DNA of 64,000 nucleotides, from positions 602,571-666,570 of the forward strand of contig NW_025946036.1 of NCBI RefSeq assembly GCF_000764305.2, written 5' to 3'. Below the pieces are notes generated by a model. It was not told the origin of the DNA. It did no database searches and worked only from the letters and a program-made list of their open reading frames with translations. The position numbers and the translations under genes were made by a program. The DNA comes from Hyalella azteca. Lineage: Eukaryota > Arthropoda > Malacostraca > Amphipoda > Hyalellidae. Below, piece by piece: positions 1 through 13,071 of this stretch (its first letter is position 1; every line of letters starts with the position of its first letter).

Positions 1-1425
1 ATTTTAGTATATGATTCATAAAACTGTAGATTTATGAACTTTTTTACTTACTTATTGTCCATGATTGTTCCTAATCCGCCCAAAAAGTTAAATAATAGTA
101 AATTCAAAATCATTTTCAAGCGAATATGAAGAGTAAAACTTATTAACTTATTATAATCCTGACAATAAGGCCTCAACTTTTGATGTATGAAGTTTGAATC
201 TCTATAAGTGCTATCTATATACAGGCCAGATAATGAAATTACGGCGGCTTAATAATCTTGTGGAAGCATTCGTTCAGAAGAGGAAAATTTTGGAACATTC
301 GTCATTTGGAAACCAAATTACGGAACAAGCATCTCCAGCTTTTACCGCGCTAATTGCAAAAGGTACTGAGTCTTTGCCGTGTCAATTTTTAGGCCAACCG
401 AAAAGTAGAGCACTTCAAGCCTACAGAGGATAAGCGTAATTGCTATTCTAGAGGCGTATTTGCATGACGACTTTCTACTGAAGCTAAGCTAGAGTGAGAG
501 CCGAACAATTTATTGTGAAATGACCAAAATACGGCGTGCTCTATACACATGCTTTATACCATCACTCCTGCACAATTTATGCTCATTTATACACCAAGAA
601 TTCGAATGGTACATGTTTTCGGTATTCGTATGGAATTTTGATTTAAATGTGTACAATATATTCATTTTATCGTTATATTATCATTTGAATGTTTTAATTA
701 CCATTATTTAAATTATAAATATGATTAGATAAATTTCAATTTGAAAACAAATTAGCTAAACTGCTCAGGAAGAATTTATAACAATATAAATAGATTCCAT
801 TGCATATGTTTATAATTGTTTTTTTGTTATAAACGATAATGTTTCTGTTGTTTGATTTATCATTCTAGTCTTCAATTCTCCAGATGTGACCGCGACATTT
901 TCAACATTTAATTCACTATATATGGTTGGTGATCTGCCGTGGAGACAGGCTTAAATTAAGAATTTATTTTTAAAAACATTCTGCTTCTTGAATACAAATA
1001 AATATTGAAAGGGAAGCATATTTAAAGACGCAGTTAGGCCAATCGGTTTGGCCTTGTTAGGCTTCTGAATTTTTATTATTATCATTCATTTATGCGTTTT
1101 CCAGTGCAGATTATCAAAATTCTCTCTACAACAAGTTAGTAGTTTGTTTTGAAATGCAATCATGTGAATGTTTTTTTAAACAAGTATTCATTTTCTTTTT
1201 ATTCAATAAAAGAATTAATGATCTATCATTACGGATGGCGCCTCAATCCAGGTTTGTGTTCCGTAAAGACGAAGAGCACCTCGATCTAAAATTTTATCAA
1301 TGTTTTCCAGCCTCTCAGCTGACTCATATTCGCGTCTTGGTTCTGCAGATTATCCACGTAATTATGCCAGTAACGACGCAGCCATGAAATATCATCACGG
1401 AGAGAGGCTATGGCACTGAAAGACG
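1..1425. other. AT-rich stretch with no recognisable gene
   Basis: Stop codons are frequent in all frames; the longest open frames are 79 aa (194-433), 63 aa (520-711) and 77 aa (1154-1387), with no motif I recognise. No tandem repeat, TIR pair or RNA gene was seen. Confidence 0.5.
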
Positions 1426-1690
1426 TTGCAATAATGGGACATCAACATGGCGATGCCGATGATGGCAACGCAATGATGCAATAACATTGATATTCGGGTG
1501 CAGTAGATGGCTGCAAAGCGCACAGGGATGCAATTACATCAACGTTTCGATGCAGAGGACCACAACGCTTTGTCCAATAACATCAAGATTTCGGTGCAAA
1601 GGACGGCAGCGCAATGATGCAATAATGGTAACACATGCACATTGATGCAAAGGACGGCAGCGCAATGATGCAATATATTACGCAATGAAG
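1426..1690. repeat. Degenerate tandem repeat rich in GATGCAA
   Basis: Variants of GCAATGATGCAATAA recur through this stretch. The clearest pair is a block reading TGCAAAGGACGGCAGCGCAA at 1595 and again at 1646, a 51-bp period, each followed by TGATGCAAT. Earlier units (from about 1426) are more diverged. The frames crossing it are by-products of the repeat and are not taken as genes. Confidence 0.6.
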
Positions 1691-4600
1691 AAAGGTCATC
1701 AGGTGCTATGATGAAACATAATGAAGGATCTCCAGGGTAATGATAAAACCGCTTCAGGTGCAGCGAAGAAACAACAGATGAAGAGCATATCACATATAGA
1801 GAACAAATATTCATTATTGATTTATCCCAAGCACATCCACATTGTTCGAAATTATTCAATAAGCATCGATCTACGTAGAAAATTAGTTCACGTTATTCGT
1901 CTACGGCAGCGCAGATTTATATAAAGTTTAAATGAAAACATTATCAAGGTCTGTTGCATAGAAAATAATATTTCAGGATGTAGGCAGAAATTCTTCCACG
2001 ATCGGGGAAATTCGTCGAAGTTTAGATGAATAATAAACGATACGCTGGCACGAAGCGCAACGGATGAAAATATTTCGCTTGTCCGCATTCCATTTTATTT
2101 TCCATTATAAAAACAACAAAGAAACGTTTGTTTTTATTATTGCTTACGTCGGCACCACCTCTGTTTTTGCTTCAGGCTCCGATCATCTTCAGACTCCGAG
2201 CACGTCCACGCAGACGCAGTTGTCTGCTGCAAGACACGCAGTCTAATGTTGTGAAACTTCTTGGAAAAGTAAACTGGTGTGGATGCAAATGCTATTAGTA
2301 TTGAGCACAAAAAATTGTTTATGATAGTAAATATACAGGTATGTCGTAGTTTTATGTTTAATTTTGTCGATGAGAGCGATTCGATGCGTTTTTTAATAAT
2401 TTTATGGCAGTCTCAGATAAAAACTGGTTAAAATTTATGTATACTGATAACTATGTTTCTTCTTGGGAAATGGATCAGATGTAGCTTTTATGGCAATTGG
2501 CTTCTAAGGAAATGCGTCGGAATTCCCTAAATTGACTATTCTTGGAATTCCGTTAGCTGGTCCATGATTTTTCGATCCTATATTCTTCCGCAATGAAAAA
2601 GTGAGCCTAGTAACAGAGATGGATTCTCATTTGTATTGTATGTATCCCATTGTACTTTGTATATTAATATGTAAAATTTATTGTGGAACATAGTATATAG
2701 CATCTACTTAATACAGTTCGACAAGCCGTCCGGGTTTCTTTCACATGTCAGACATGTATGACTGCCCCACAAATGCTAGTTACATTGTTTCTAGCTTTCA
2801 CCACTAGTTTAGTTTGAATGCGCATTTGTGCTAAATAAGAATAGCAGAATAAGAATAATAAGCACAAGAAACCGTAATGTTATTCAATAAATTCCATTCG
2901 CACATGTAATTGCCCGGCGAAGCACCCTAATTTAATGAATAGAACCTGATTCCCAAACATGCATTACCTATCGATAACTTATCAAAGAATATGCTCAAGT
3001 ATTTGAACTAATTTTTAGTTATTTTGATACGTAATCGCTTTGATTGCATTATTAGAAGACAACAGATGTTACTGTATTTATCAATACAGCCGTTTCTTAT
3101 TAGAGCACCTGCCCAATATAAACACCATATTTTATTTCTGGCGCTGGCCACGTCATCTAATCCCCTTGCACACTCCTTGCAAAACTTTTGAATTTTCAAC
3201 ACTCGAATATCCATTACCTTTTAATTGCAATCTCCCCGTGGGCGCGCGGAACGGAAACTCGTCCGCGAAACTGGCAAAAGTTTTAGGCTGTTAGGAAATT
3301 CGATACTTTAACGAGCCAGTGTCGCTGATTTCTCCTGAGAAGTTTCGCGCCGCGTTCTTCGGAACTTGGTAGCAAGGATACCAACGCAATACAAAAATCA
3401 TACAAGTCTTTTTAAAATTTCCATGTAAAATTCTGCAAGGGATCACAGCCCACAACATTTAAAGTTCAGCAATTAAAAAAGAACGCACAAAATGCCGTCC
3501 CTAACACGCCTGAATTATTTATGACTTTTCGAAAGGGAATTACAGTCCCTACAGATTTTTGCTTCGGAGTCCCGATGGAATGAATTGAATCGGAATATGA
3601 GATGAAGCTTTCTGTAACATTCGGCGAAGGAATAAACATTAATATCACCTTAACAGAATTCACATGAACGTAAATTAATGTTATCAGTGTTAACGGAACT
3701 TATTACGGAGAGGCTAAATTTATGCTCTCAATTAAAAATGTGGAATGGCACCAGTTTGCGATATTATGACGCATCGCTGTAATATTGTTAAGGCGGACTA
3801 ATTGCTGCGGATAATTCAATTGCACACTAGCCGTTCCCTAAATTGTACAGCACTAGGAATTGTGATATACCAGCAGGCTAGCCCGGTGTTGCTCGGTATG
3901 GATTAATCATCTATGAAATTTGAGAATCCCGTTACCATAATACTCATTATAACGAATCATATTAATACTAAATGCAATGCGTGCAAGTTAATGAAAGGCT
4001 AGTTCATTTCACATAGAACGTAGAAGTTACCTTTCCCTTTTCGTTCGATAATTTGGAAACAACTATTTCATGAGCGCAAATTAAATACATATATGGCTTC
4101 AAAAATAGAAATTCTTATCCAACTCTTCCCTTTTGATATCGCAATTCTTTCTTGTATTCTCTGAATAAGTATACAATTATGGGTCAAGGGCCTGCTTACA
4201 TAGATGTTAAGTACTATATTTGTTATTTTCATCTAACGTTTCGATTATTGATTATAGACACGATAAATAGGATACGAGCTCGAACAGGACCTGTATATTA
4301 CCAGTGCCAGACTTCAAACACATACACACAAACCGGTAAACAAACAAAACCACAAGCACGCAAACTTGGACAAAAATTTATAACAGGCCAGGAAGTCATT
4401 TGTCAAAATAAATTTGTATATTTGAAAGCATTATTTTGATAGGTAAAATATTTACGCGAAAAAACACTAAAATTTTTGCAAGCACATTTTTTTGTTGCAA
4501 GCAATTTTTTTGTTTGCTACACAATGCACACTGGGGCAATTCTGTTCCCAGAAGCTACCTAATGTGACAGTGCAGCGGCAGTGCCCTAGTTCATTATAGC

Positions 4601-6085
4601 GATCTAAACAGGCTCGTTTCACTAAAACTTTCTCTAAAAATCCTTCAATTAACTTTTCGATATCACTACCTAGAGCGCAATTAGTTTAGTCTCTGTAAAA
4701 CTTACTAGCTACTTCAATACAGTTTTTGGTTGGTTTTTAATTTGTATGTTTGTTTCGTGCATTTTGATGTCATTACATGCATGATCAAACATTTTATAAA
4801 AAAGACGTTTCGATCACCAGTAAAGTTTTTCTTGGATGGATATTAACCATGACCGGGACTCATTAAAACATGGCATTTGAATACGGAAGGATTTAACAAA
4901 TAAAATAACTAATTAAATTGCTAATATATTCAATTTTTGGAATTCTCTCTAGCATTGTCCTTTCTTTTGTGAAATTTTATTGTGTGAAATGTAGGACATC
5001 TTGCGGTATTAACTTATGATTCAGTTCCATTTATTCCGAAATTAGAGGCTGAATTTCCCTAACATGCCCGGAAAGTTTCAATGAACCCTGAAACTTAACC
5101 TTGAATTATTCATTATAAATTTGGTAACTTATTTTGTTGTTTAGCTTTTTCGATCATAGATGTTCTCAATGATGAAATTTCTATTACGTAAAACCTGAAT
5201 GACTGGGGTATTAAAATATGTATGTATAATTGTTCGTGGAATGCTTAAGTTGTATCGATAGCAATCGACTTAAGAGCTAGGAGAGTATTTTCATTTATTT
5301 CATTAGCTCAACAATACTCTCAGAATATTCTGTATACTACATTAAGTCCACTGTTAGATAATTTTCTAGGAAACTTAATTTGTGAAATGCATAGGTTTAC
5401 TTTGAAGTTAGAAGTTTTATTTCATAGTTTACTGCTTGTTACATGCGTTGTCTTTCGCTGACGTGATCTTGTTTTAACGAAATAATTTTAATATGAATCT
5501 AACGTACAATCGTTGCGTGGATGAAAAATTTTTTAAAACGCTATGAGCTTCATTGGAAAATGAGATTATTCTTCAGAGGGAAAACAAAAGCAACTAATTG
5601 GATGACCGGCACTAAGCTCCGTCTATTAAGCCACTCGATCATAGCTCCAGTGCGCAGAAAAATATTTGTGTATTTGTAAAGGCTAGTAGCATGGGGGAAA
5701 TTGTCGGCCATGATAGCGGTCGTATCTGTCGTGACGCATTTCAAGACTAGCTCTGTACAGCGCACATTATTAAAATCTTAAGTTGTTTTTACGCCAGCTT
5801 GGACAATCCTTATATCCGGGTAAGCGATTACCTGGTGTGATTAATTTTCAACGGATGAAAGGTTGGTGTAAGACTTTTTTGACTAGCTCGAGTTAATTCC
5901 ATTATTGCAGGCATTCATGCGTAACCGCGGGATTTATTGACTCTATTTAATCTCATTAGTTGTGATATAATACCGTAGTGATAGTAAAAATTTAATATTA
6001 GAGAAAAATATAAGAAAATTCACTATATCTCCATTGAAAACGATTCGGAGATTAGCTCCATTATCAGTTTAAAAAACTCAGTTAA
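1691..6085. other. AT-rich stretch, no supported gene
   Basis: A CpG-richer patch lies at about 3230-3370. On the minus strand it has a donor-like AAAAG|GTAATG near 3220, but no frame I recognise. A minus frame at 5550-5765 (71 aa) has sensible codons but no known motif. Around 5581-5640 there is weak similarity to 22803-22860, with a shared TAATTGGA context, possibly an old diverged repeat. The remainder is low-information AT-rich DNA. Confidence 0.4.
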
Positions 6086-6233
6086 AACTCAGTACTCACT
6101 GCAGTGAGTGACAGAGAGCGCATTTTCTCGTCGACAAAAACGTGAAGTCACGGACGGACAGACAGACGGACGGACGGACAGACGGACATGGCGAGCACAA
6201 TAGTGCATTTTTCCATAAATGAGAAAATACGCT
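6086..6233 (-). repeat. Dispersed short repeat, copy 1 (family A)
   Basis: First of four copies in this window of a roughly 150-bp repeat. Reading from the left it has AACTCAGT, a perfect 16-bp palindrome ACTCACTGCAGTGAGT, then GCGCATTTTCTC (6118-6129), a short GACGGACG microsatellite, GCGAGCACAATAGTGCATTT and finally GAGAAAATACGC (6221-6232). The last block is the inverted partner of 6118-6129 with one mismatch. The core between the inverted 12-mers is 115 bp, the same as in copy 2, which lies in the opposite orientation. The inverted ends suggest a MITE-like unit or a conserved hairpin; the family name is unknown to me. The reading frame over its right half is a shadow of the repeat. Confidence 0.8.
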
Positions 6234-9200
6234 CAAAATGTATAGAATACCATTACAATCAGAAAAGAAAATCTAATCTCAATTCAACCATCGATTTCGA
6301 AGGCAGAAATTTGGAATTTCTTAAAAACTACATTCAGTCCTATGAGTTTCAGTCCATTTTTGGTTTGGGGATTAAAAGGACGTTGCGATTTGTAATTATT
6401 AATTATCTAATTTAGAATTCAATTGAAAATCTAAATATACACGAAAGAGATGAAATCCTAAGAAACGAGCAGGCGACAACGAAATATGTAAACCTTTTGC
6501 TTTAAATAAGAACCGCAAACGTTATTAAGACATGGTTTCAGCTGAAAAATATGCAACAGTTCTAAAATCCTTAGATTCCGAACTAACAAGAGTGGAACCG
6601 ACTACTTTGAAATCGCACGCACAGTCACGTCGCATTGCTCAGCATAAAGGCTCACAGTTGTGAGGAGGCTTAGAAAGCGGCATTTCATTCCGACGTACGA
6701 CGATGCGCAACGAGCACCACAGTATTTAGGAGCTCGGTTCAACCGCATCTTTGCAGGAATAACTTCATAATAGCTGAATAACTATATAATCAATTGTGTT
6801 TCAGACTTTTTTCTCTGATTGTGCTTGTATTTGTTGAATTTATTAGAACTGATGATGGAGTTTTTCGCTGAAACGTTTTCAATGAAGATATAATGAATTG
6901 GCTTTGCATTTTTTTACTTCTCAGATTTTTGGTGAACTTGCGATTTAAGCGGAAGAATACGTTAAGAATAGAATTGTTATTGTCAATAAACCAGCTATAA
7001 CGAAATTATTTGCAATTTCTCTAGCCTGTTACTGGAATTCTCAAGGGACGCAAACTCTGCTGTAGCATTTTTAGCACTGTGTTTGAACATGTGTTTGAAA
7101 TTTGCCTGCGGGTGGAGGAATCCCATGTGCTAAAAGTTGGCTAGACGACTAAACCTGAAGTGGCTGAACTTAGAGTAAGTGAACTTGAAATGGGCCAAGT
7201 TGAAACGACGGAAAACGTAGCCATTTAATTGATTCTACGATATTACTATCCATATTAATGGCAGCCAGATCGAGATGCCTCGAATCAACAATTGTTTATT
7301 GCTCTATTAAAATTGAAACTTCGTGAATGAATTGAAAACATTTTATACAAGAGGGATGAAGGATGAACCGTCAATAGAAATGAAATCAATTTAGATTGGT
7401 TCATGCTGACGTAACGGTGCGTGTGCTTGTCAATAAAATACGTAATTTATGCAAAGGGGTGCTTTTTATGAGCGACGTTATTTGTTTTGTTCAATAAATG
7501 TTCAAAACAAAAAAAATTTTCCTTTGGAACTAGTGTGATGCGTTTAGTGTATAGGGGACTTTCTTCTCAAATAGAAATGATTGGAGTTAGCTGAGTCAAG
7601 GTCAAAACAAGTCGAAAAACAATTGTGTGTTGTTATTGTCAAATACGAATAGGGTTCAAAGCTTGATAAGTTAAGTGCAATGTCAGTGGAGAAATGTGTG
7701 AGTTTTACGTCTGTATTGCACGGAGAAGTTTATGTCATTCACGGCAACCGTGCGTTTAATACGAGTAAGGCATGTCCGGCATTTGTCATGAGCTGAGTGC
7801 GACTCCTTATTTTCGAGTAAATTATGTACGTCAATAGTCATGAGTGTACTTGTACATCTGACCTTATTTCCGAGTAAATTACAAGTCTGCGTAACATATT
7901 CGTCATGAAAGAAAGGAATGACTTCATGCAGTCATGTCCCAATAATTTATTATTGCAAACTGTACTTGCTCAAAATAGTACTTTTTGATTACGTTTTGTG
8001 CTTCTACAGTATATTTGCCTACCAATGACCACACATGCATAAAAGGAGTAATGTAACCTATTTCAGTTGGAGTTATAATATAAATCATATTGCAAAAATC
8101 ATATTGCATAAATCGTATTACAAGTCTTCCTATAGTGCAACTCTATTTTAATTATTCATCCAACAAATCCAATTATTACGATAATTAGTTTATATTTCAT
8201 GTTACAAATGTGACCTCATGTCGAATATTTACCTCGGATTCTAATACTTTTTCAGTGATTGCTTCAACTTCTTACTCAAAAATTACCTGACGCAAATTCA
8301 TTACAGCGACATAACTGTGCGTAGATGCTGAACATTTACTGAAAGAATCGTAAATAAAAAAAATTGCAGGACAGTAACTTAACCGTGAAGTTTTCTTTTA
8401 TTACCAGTTTCATTATGTAATTTATTAGTAAAATTTTTAAAGCCAGCTGGTGTGCATTCCTAGCTGCGAAAAAATTAAATATTTTTTTTTATAATTTGAA
8501 TTAAGAAGCTGTGATTGAAGCAGTGCCTGTGAATATTTTGCTGATTTTGCGTTAAAGAGGATATATTTCATTACATTTCATATATATTCATTTCATATAT
8601 TTCATTTAAATAGCCACGTCGTTATTATATTTTGGAAGGGGATAGGTTCGTAACGCTAGGCCAATATTTGATAATGCCCATCTTATTCTATGGCATAATT
8701 TTCACTCGGATGTTCCTTTGTCAAAGACCAAGTAATCAGTTAAGAGCTGATATCTCGGAGCTGGAAAGATGGTCTACTGGGACTGATGAAATGTTTGTTT
8801 GTTCTAAGGCAAGGCAATAACAAACCTGTTACGGCGTTGATATTGCTTGCTGCATACAAGCTTGTTGTTATGAAAGACAGTCCAGTGGGCATAAATGGCA
8901 GAAAGTGGAAGGAGATTTAGCAATTAAGAATATAGATATTCTACCATTTTTAACGGAATTTGTTAGTTTGGTCATTTTTGATTCACTAAAGTAAATAGAA
9001 ATGCCCATACAATTGTAATTTGTAGCTTGGTAGCTTCTAAGAAAACAAATAAATGTTTTACATAAATAAACATAAAGTAGGACGAAGAGACTCAGTGAGA
9101 TAGAAAATTTTACACATTTTATAGGGCCAAAAACTGCCTGAGTGTTCTCGGAAATGTCTCTGAATCCCGAACCTTGTGTTCAAGCATCATTTTCGTCGTA

Positions 9201-12200
9201 CATGCTTTGGTCGCATCATGTGCGGCCAAATTTCCCGAAGAGATTGTTACTGTGCTTTTAAATTCGAGCTCGGTTGTGGTCTTTCAGCATAGACAGAGAA
9301 ATCTCTTTAGGTTGACCGTGGAATGGAGTGGATCGTGGAATATTTTCCTTGGCACTGTCGAATAAATTGTCCGCATCGACATTTACGAACTTAAAACACT
9401 TGTATATACCCTCCAACCGCAGCGTTCTAGCCCCGTTCTCTATGTTTGTCACCTGCAGTTTCTGATCTTCAGTGTAATTTTGTATACTTCATATTGAGAG
9501 AGAAGAATATTCCAGAATGCCGAATTATAACAGCAAACCATGCTTGATTTAATGGAAGAATGATCTGTTGGATGAAAACCTGGGAAGGAAGCACAAAAAA
9601 TTCCGGAATTTCCAAAACTTCTATAGTAAAACATGATTTTATGTTATTATAATCCTCCATTATGGTTTGGCAATTGATTGTGTCATGTTGAAGAACCACA
9701 CATGGTTTTAATTAAAGATATTTGACAGCACTAACCAAAGTTATGCTGTTTTGATAGATGATTAATGAATTAAATTAATAGGGATATAGTGACATCATAT
9801 TGAAGACAAATAATTCAACCAATAGATCAAGCCCGATAGTTCGGACTTATTATTATCATAGTAATAAAACGAGATTGCTTGTAATGAGGTAATTAAAGTT
9901 ATAAACTGACTCAATATAATTTATCATTTAAATATTATCATAATAATCATTACTTAAAAATATATCACGAAACCATAATCCTGGTCAACCTACTGTACAT
10001 CAGAATCCATAAATCCATATTATAAAATCCCATCTTGAAATTAATCTTGGTAAAATACAGAAATCCTGAATATCAAGCTTGGGGGAATCCTGTATATCAT
10101 TAATCTCAAAATTATATATCATACCTAGTAGGAGTCAGTTGAAGATAAATGTTCACTTGATATTCATTTATTCCAGCAATATTAGCTCATAACAGTTGAC
10201 TGTTAGCCGGCCAACCCACAATATCAAGTTAAAGCTAGTTGAACTTGAAGCATTCATTAGAAATCTATCTATTAAAACAGTGTCAGCACGTCACAGTTGA
10301 CCGTCAGCAGGGTGGTACCTCATTGCAAAGTAGTCTGTGGATAGTTATTCCTGGAGGGCTGATCCCCTAACAAAATTTAAAGTCGCCCCAGCTTCTGGTA
10401 CTTCAAATCAGAAGCTGACACGTCTATAAATTTTCACTGAGGAGAGGCGAGTAAACCTGATGAAGGCTCTGAGATTGAGACGTAATGACGCGTCAGGCCG
10501 CTCTCACATCAACGCTCGGCTCGCCATGGCCTTCTACATTCTGGGGACAGGACTAGCTTCCGACGGAGGTTTTTAAGAAAATGATTATTTTCATAAGATA
10601 AAAGCGGGCAAACAACATAAAGGATGTAAATGTTATTAATATATTACAAATTGAAAAGTTCGATATTATTATTAGGTTGTCCAACAAACTCTTGTTGTGC
10701 ACAAGAGCGGTTAAAAAATTGCCATGACATGTCGATGCATTGAAGTTTATGCATGTTAAGCAAGCTATAAGATCTGATGTATGCCTTCAAGACCATAATT
10801 TCAAACGAGCCATTATTTAAGCAGCGTAGACTCATTATAGTTGGGTGAAAACAAGGCCTGAAAATATCAAAACGTCTTCGGTTCTCTGAGAATGTTTCAG
10901 CCGGTGCTAGCGTTAAATATAAAACACACAATAAGTTTATGGAGGATCTTATATAAACTCCAAGTTTTATAGTACGAGCATATCAAAATAACTCAACACT
11001 ATCATAAAATTTCGGCAACGAAGAAGATTTATGAGGGGGAATGAATTTTTGACGAAATATGAAAAGTCTGTCAAGTCAGGTCATCCGCGAATAAACAGCT
11101 GTTTTTCCCAAATAATTTCCGTAAATGTTACTTTAATTGTTCGTCAGTTTCTTGTTCACTTTTCGCCAGTTTCGCGTTCAGAGAGCTATGAGGTGAGGCT
11201 CGACCAGCCTCGCAACAAGGAGGCGAAGGAGGCAATTTCTCAGGCCTTATCTTGTAACGCTCAACACGGTTGCTGGCTGCTCAGGCTGCTGGAAGAATGT
11301 TCAGCTAACTTGCTGCGAAGTCTATTAAAGATGACCGTATCATTTGCTACTGAATAAACGAACATAAAATGAAGGCAGCAGAACTCGATGAGTTAAGTAC
11401 CTGATTTCTGATACGCAATCCTCTTAGCCACCGACAACTCAAGATACTTTAAAGTTTGAAAGAACATCTCAATTGCGGGCTGCTTTGCTCTGCATGGCTG
11501 TTTGAATAGTATTCGGCGTAATTTTTTAGAGGTATGTGATAGTTGGAATTATGGATCCCGCTGAAATTCAATCATTGTGTTGATATCTGAGTACTGGTGG
11601 GCACAAATGATATCATCCTTTAAATAGGTACGCCGTAGGTTTACAACAGACCTGTACCGACTGTTTTAGGCGCGTTTTTCCTTTTCAAATCAAGCGATAT
11701 CTGTATCATTGCAACACGCAGCTATGATAATCTTATTGTCTTTATTAATTGTGATAATCTAGAGAACAATTAGAGTTTAAGCGTCACGTAGTAAGCCACA
11801 CGCGCCGTTGGGCATGACCATCGTGACTTGGACGAGATTTACCGCACGTAATAATTACCAGACTCGGGAAATTCAATGACCAAATGCTTGAACGGAGGCT
11901 CATCAGAGTCTAAAAGGGATTTTATATTTTAATCATATCACAAATTTAATATTTTATTATATTACTTTACAATATAATGAACAAATGCAAAATATCTGCC
12001 TCTTGCCTTCACGGAATCGATTTTGTAACAAAATTTACGTTCCTTGAAAAATTGTTGGTATTAATGGAACTACCAGCTGCATATGTTTTGCCAAGTTTTG
12101 CAATAAATATATGAATTGAGGGTCATTGTTGTTGATAACTTTAGCTTAAAATAAGTTACGACTTTCTTCTGCATTGTTCGTCAGGGTACTCGCAAGAAAG

Positions 12201-12925
12201 CAGTGTTCATTTGTGAACGTAACGGTGCTCGACTCGTCATTATGAAAACAATAACTGGACTTTGCGGCCGCCGAAATTGTGGCTAGAACGACTCCAGGGA
12301 GCATAACAATTCTCGACCTCGTGCTCCTATACAGCTCGGCCGTTTCTTGTTCAGTTCTTAGGCGTAACTCCATGTGTGTATGGAACACACAATGGTGAAT
12401 GGAATTTTTATGACTATATACAAGTACTATAGTCATAGGACTGCAACGATCCGATTGTATAGCGTATGTAAAAATATGCATTTAAAAATTATTTTTTAAG
12501 ACAACACTTCTAAAGAGACCAGTGTCTCCGATCTTACTAATGTAAATTAAATTTCTTTTCTATTTTTGAATTTCCAAAAAATTATAATTTTTTAGTATTG
12601 AATTTTTTTTATTTGTAAAATTATTTATTCTGTCAATTGATTCAAACATTGTCTCCGACTTTACGCAAGTGTGCAAAATTTCAGATCGATTGGACAGGTA
12701 GAAGTGTTAAATGTCGATTGTAAGATTTGCGACAGACAAACAAGAAGTGAAGTTATAGAGAAATGTTGTAAAAAGGAACTATCATTTCATAAATATTTAC
12801 TTCTCATATTCGCCAAATGTTCATTAATTATTTTTCCTTTATCATTTAAAATGCTGTTTTGCATTTAATAAAATGATTAAATGAGTAATAGAAAGATATT
12901 ACATGTATTTTAATTCATATTTTAA
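6234..12925. other. AT-rich stretch, no supported gene
   Basis: Mostly anonymous. An 8-bp hairpin lies at 10390-10416 (AGCTTCTG / CAGAAGCT) inside a CpG-richer patch at about 10290-10570. A second GC-richer patch at 11190-11340 lies in a 108-aa plus frame (11031-11357) with no recognised domain. A minus frame at 12146-12481 (111 aa) has CpG-rich, codon-like sequence in 12160-12380 but no recognised motif. At 12650-12780 the wording (aaatttcagatcgattggac ... gacagacaaacaag) resembles the decayed interior of a dispersed repeat. Confidence 0.4.
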
Positions 12926-13071
12926 GCGCATTTTCTCATTTATGGAAAAATGCCCTATTGTGCTCGTCATGTCCATCTGTCCGTCCGTCCGTCCTTCTGT
13001 GCGTCCGTGACTTCACGATTTCGTCGACGAGAAAATGCGCTCTCTGTCACTCGCTGCAGTGAGTACTGAGT
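12926..13071 (+). repeat. Dispersed short repeat, copy 2 (family A)
   Basis: Opposite orientation to copy 1. GCGCATTTTCTC (12926-12937) and GAGAAAATGCGC (13029-13040) form perfect 12-bp inverted ends of a 115-bp core. The core holds TATTGTGCTCGTCATG, a CCGTCCGT microsatellite and GACTTCACG. Outside the core come CACTCGCTGCAGTGAGT and TACTGAGTTATATTTTT. Cross-copy conservation extends to about 13071 and stops there, which gives the right boundary. Confidence 0.8.

Noticed and set aside
10390..10416. 8-bp hairpin as a regulatory element
   Set aside because: A stem this short is expected by chance several times in 64 kb.
12146..12481. 111-aa minus frame with a CpG-richer middle
   Set aside because: Codon-like in part but no domain, no splice or neighbour evidence; kept only as a note in the stretch entry.
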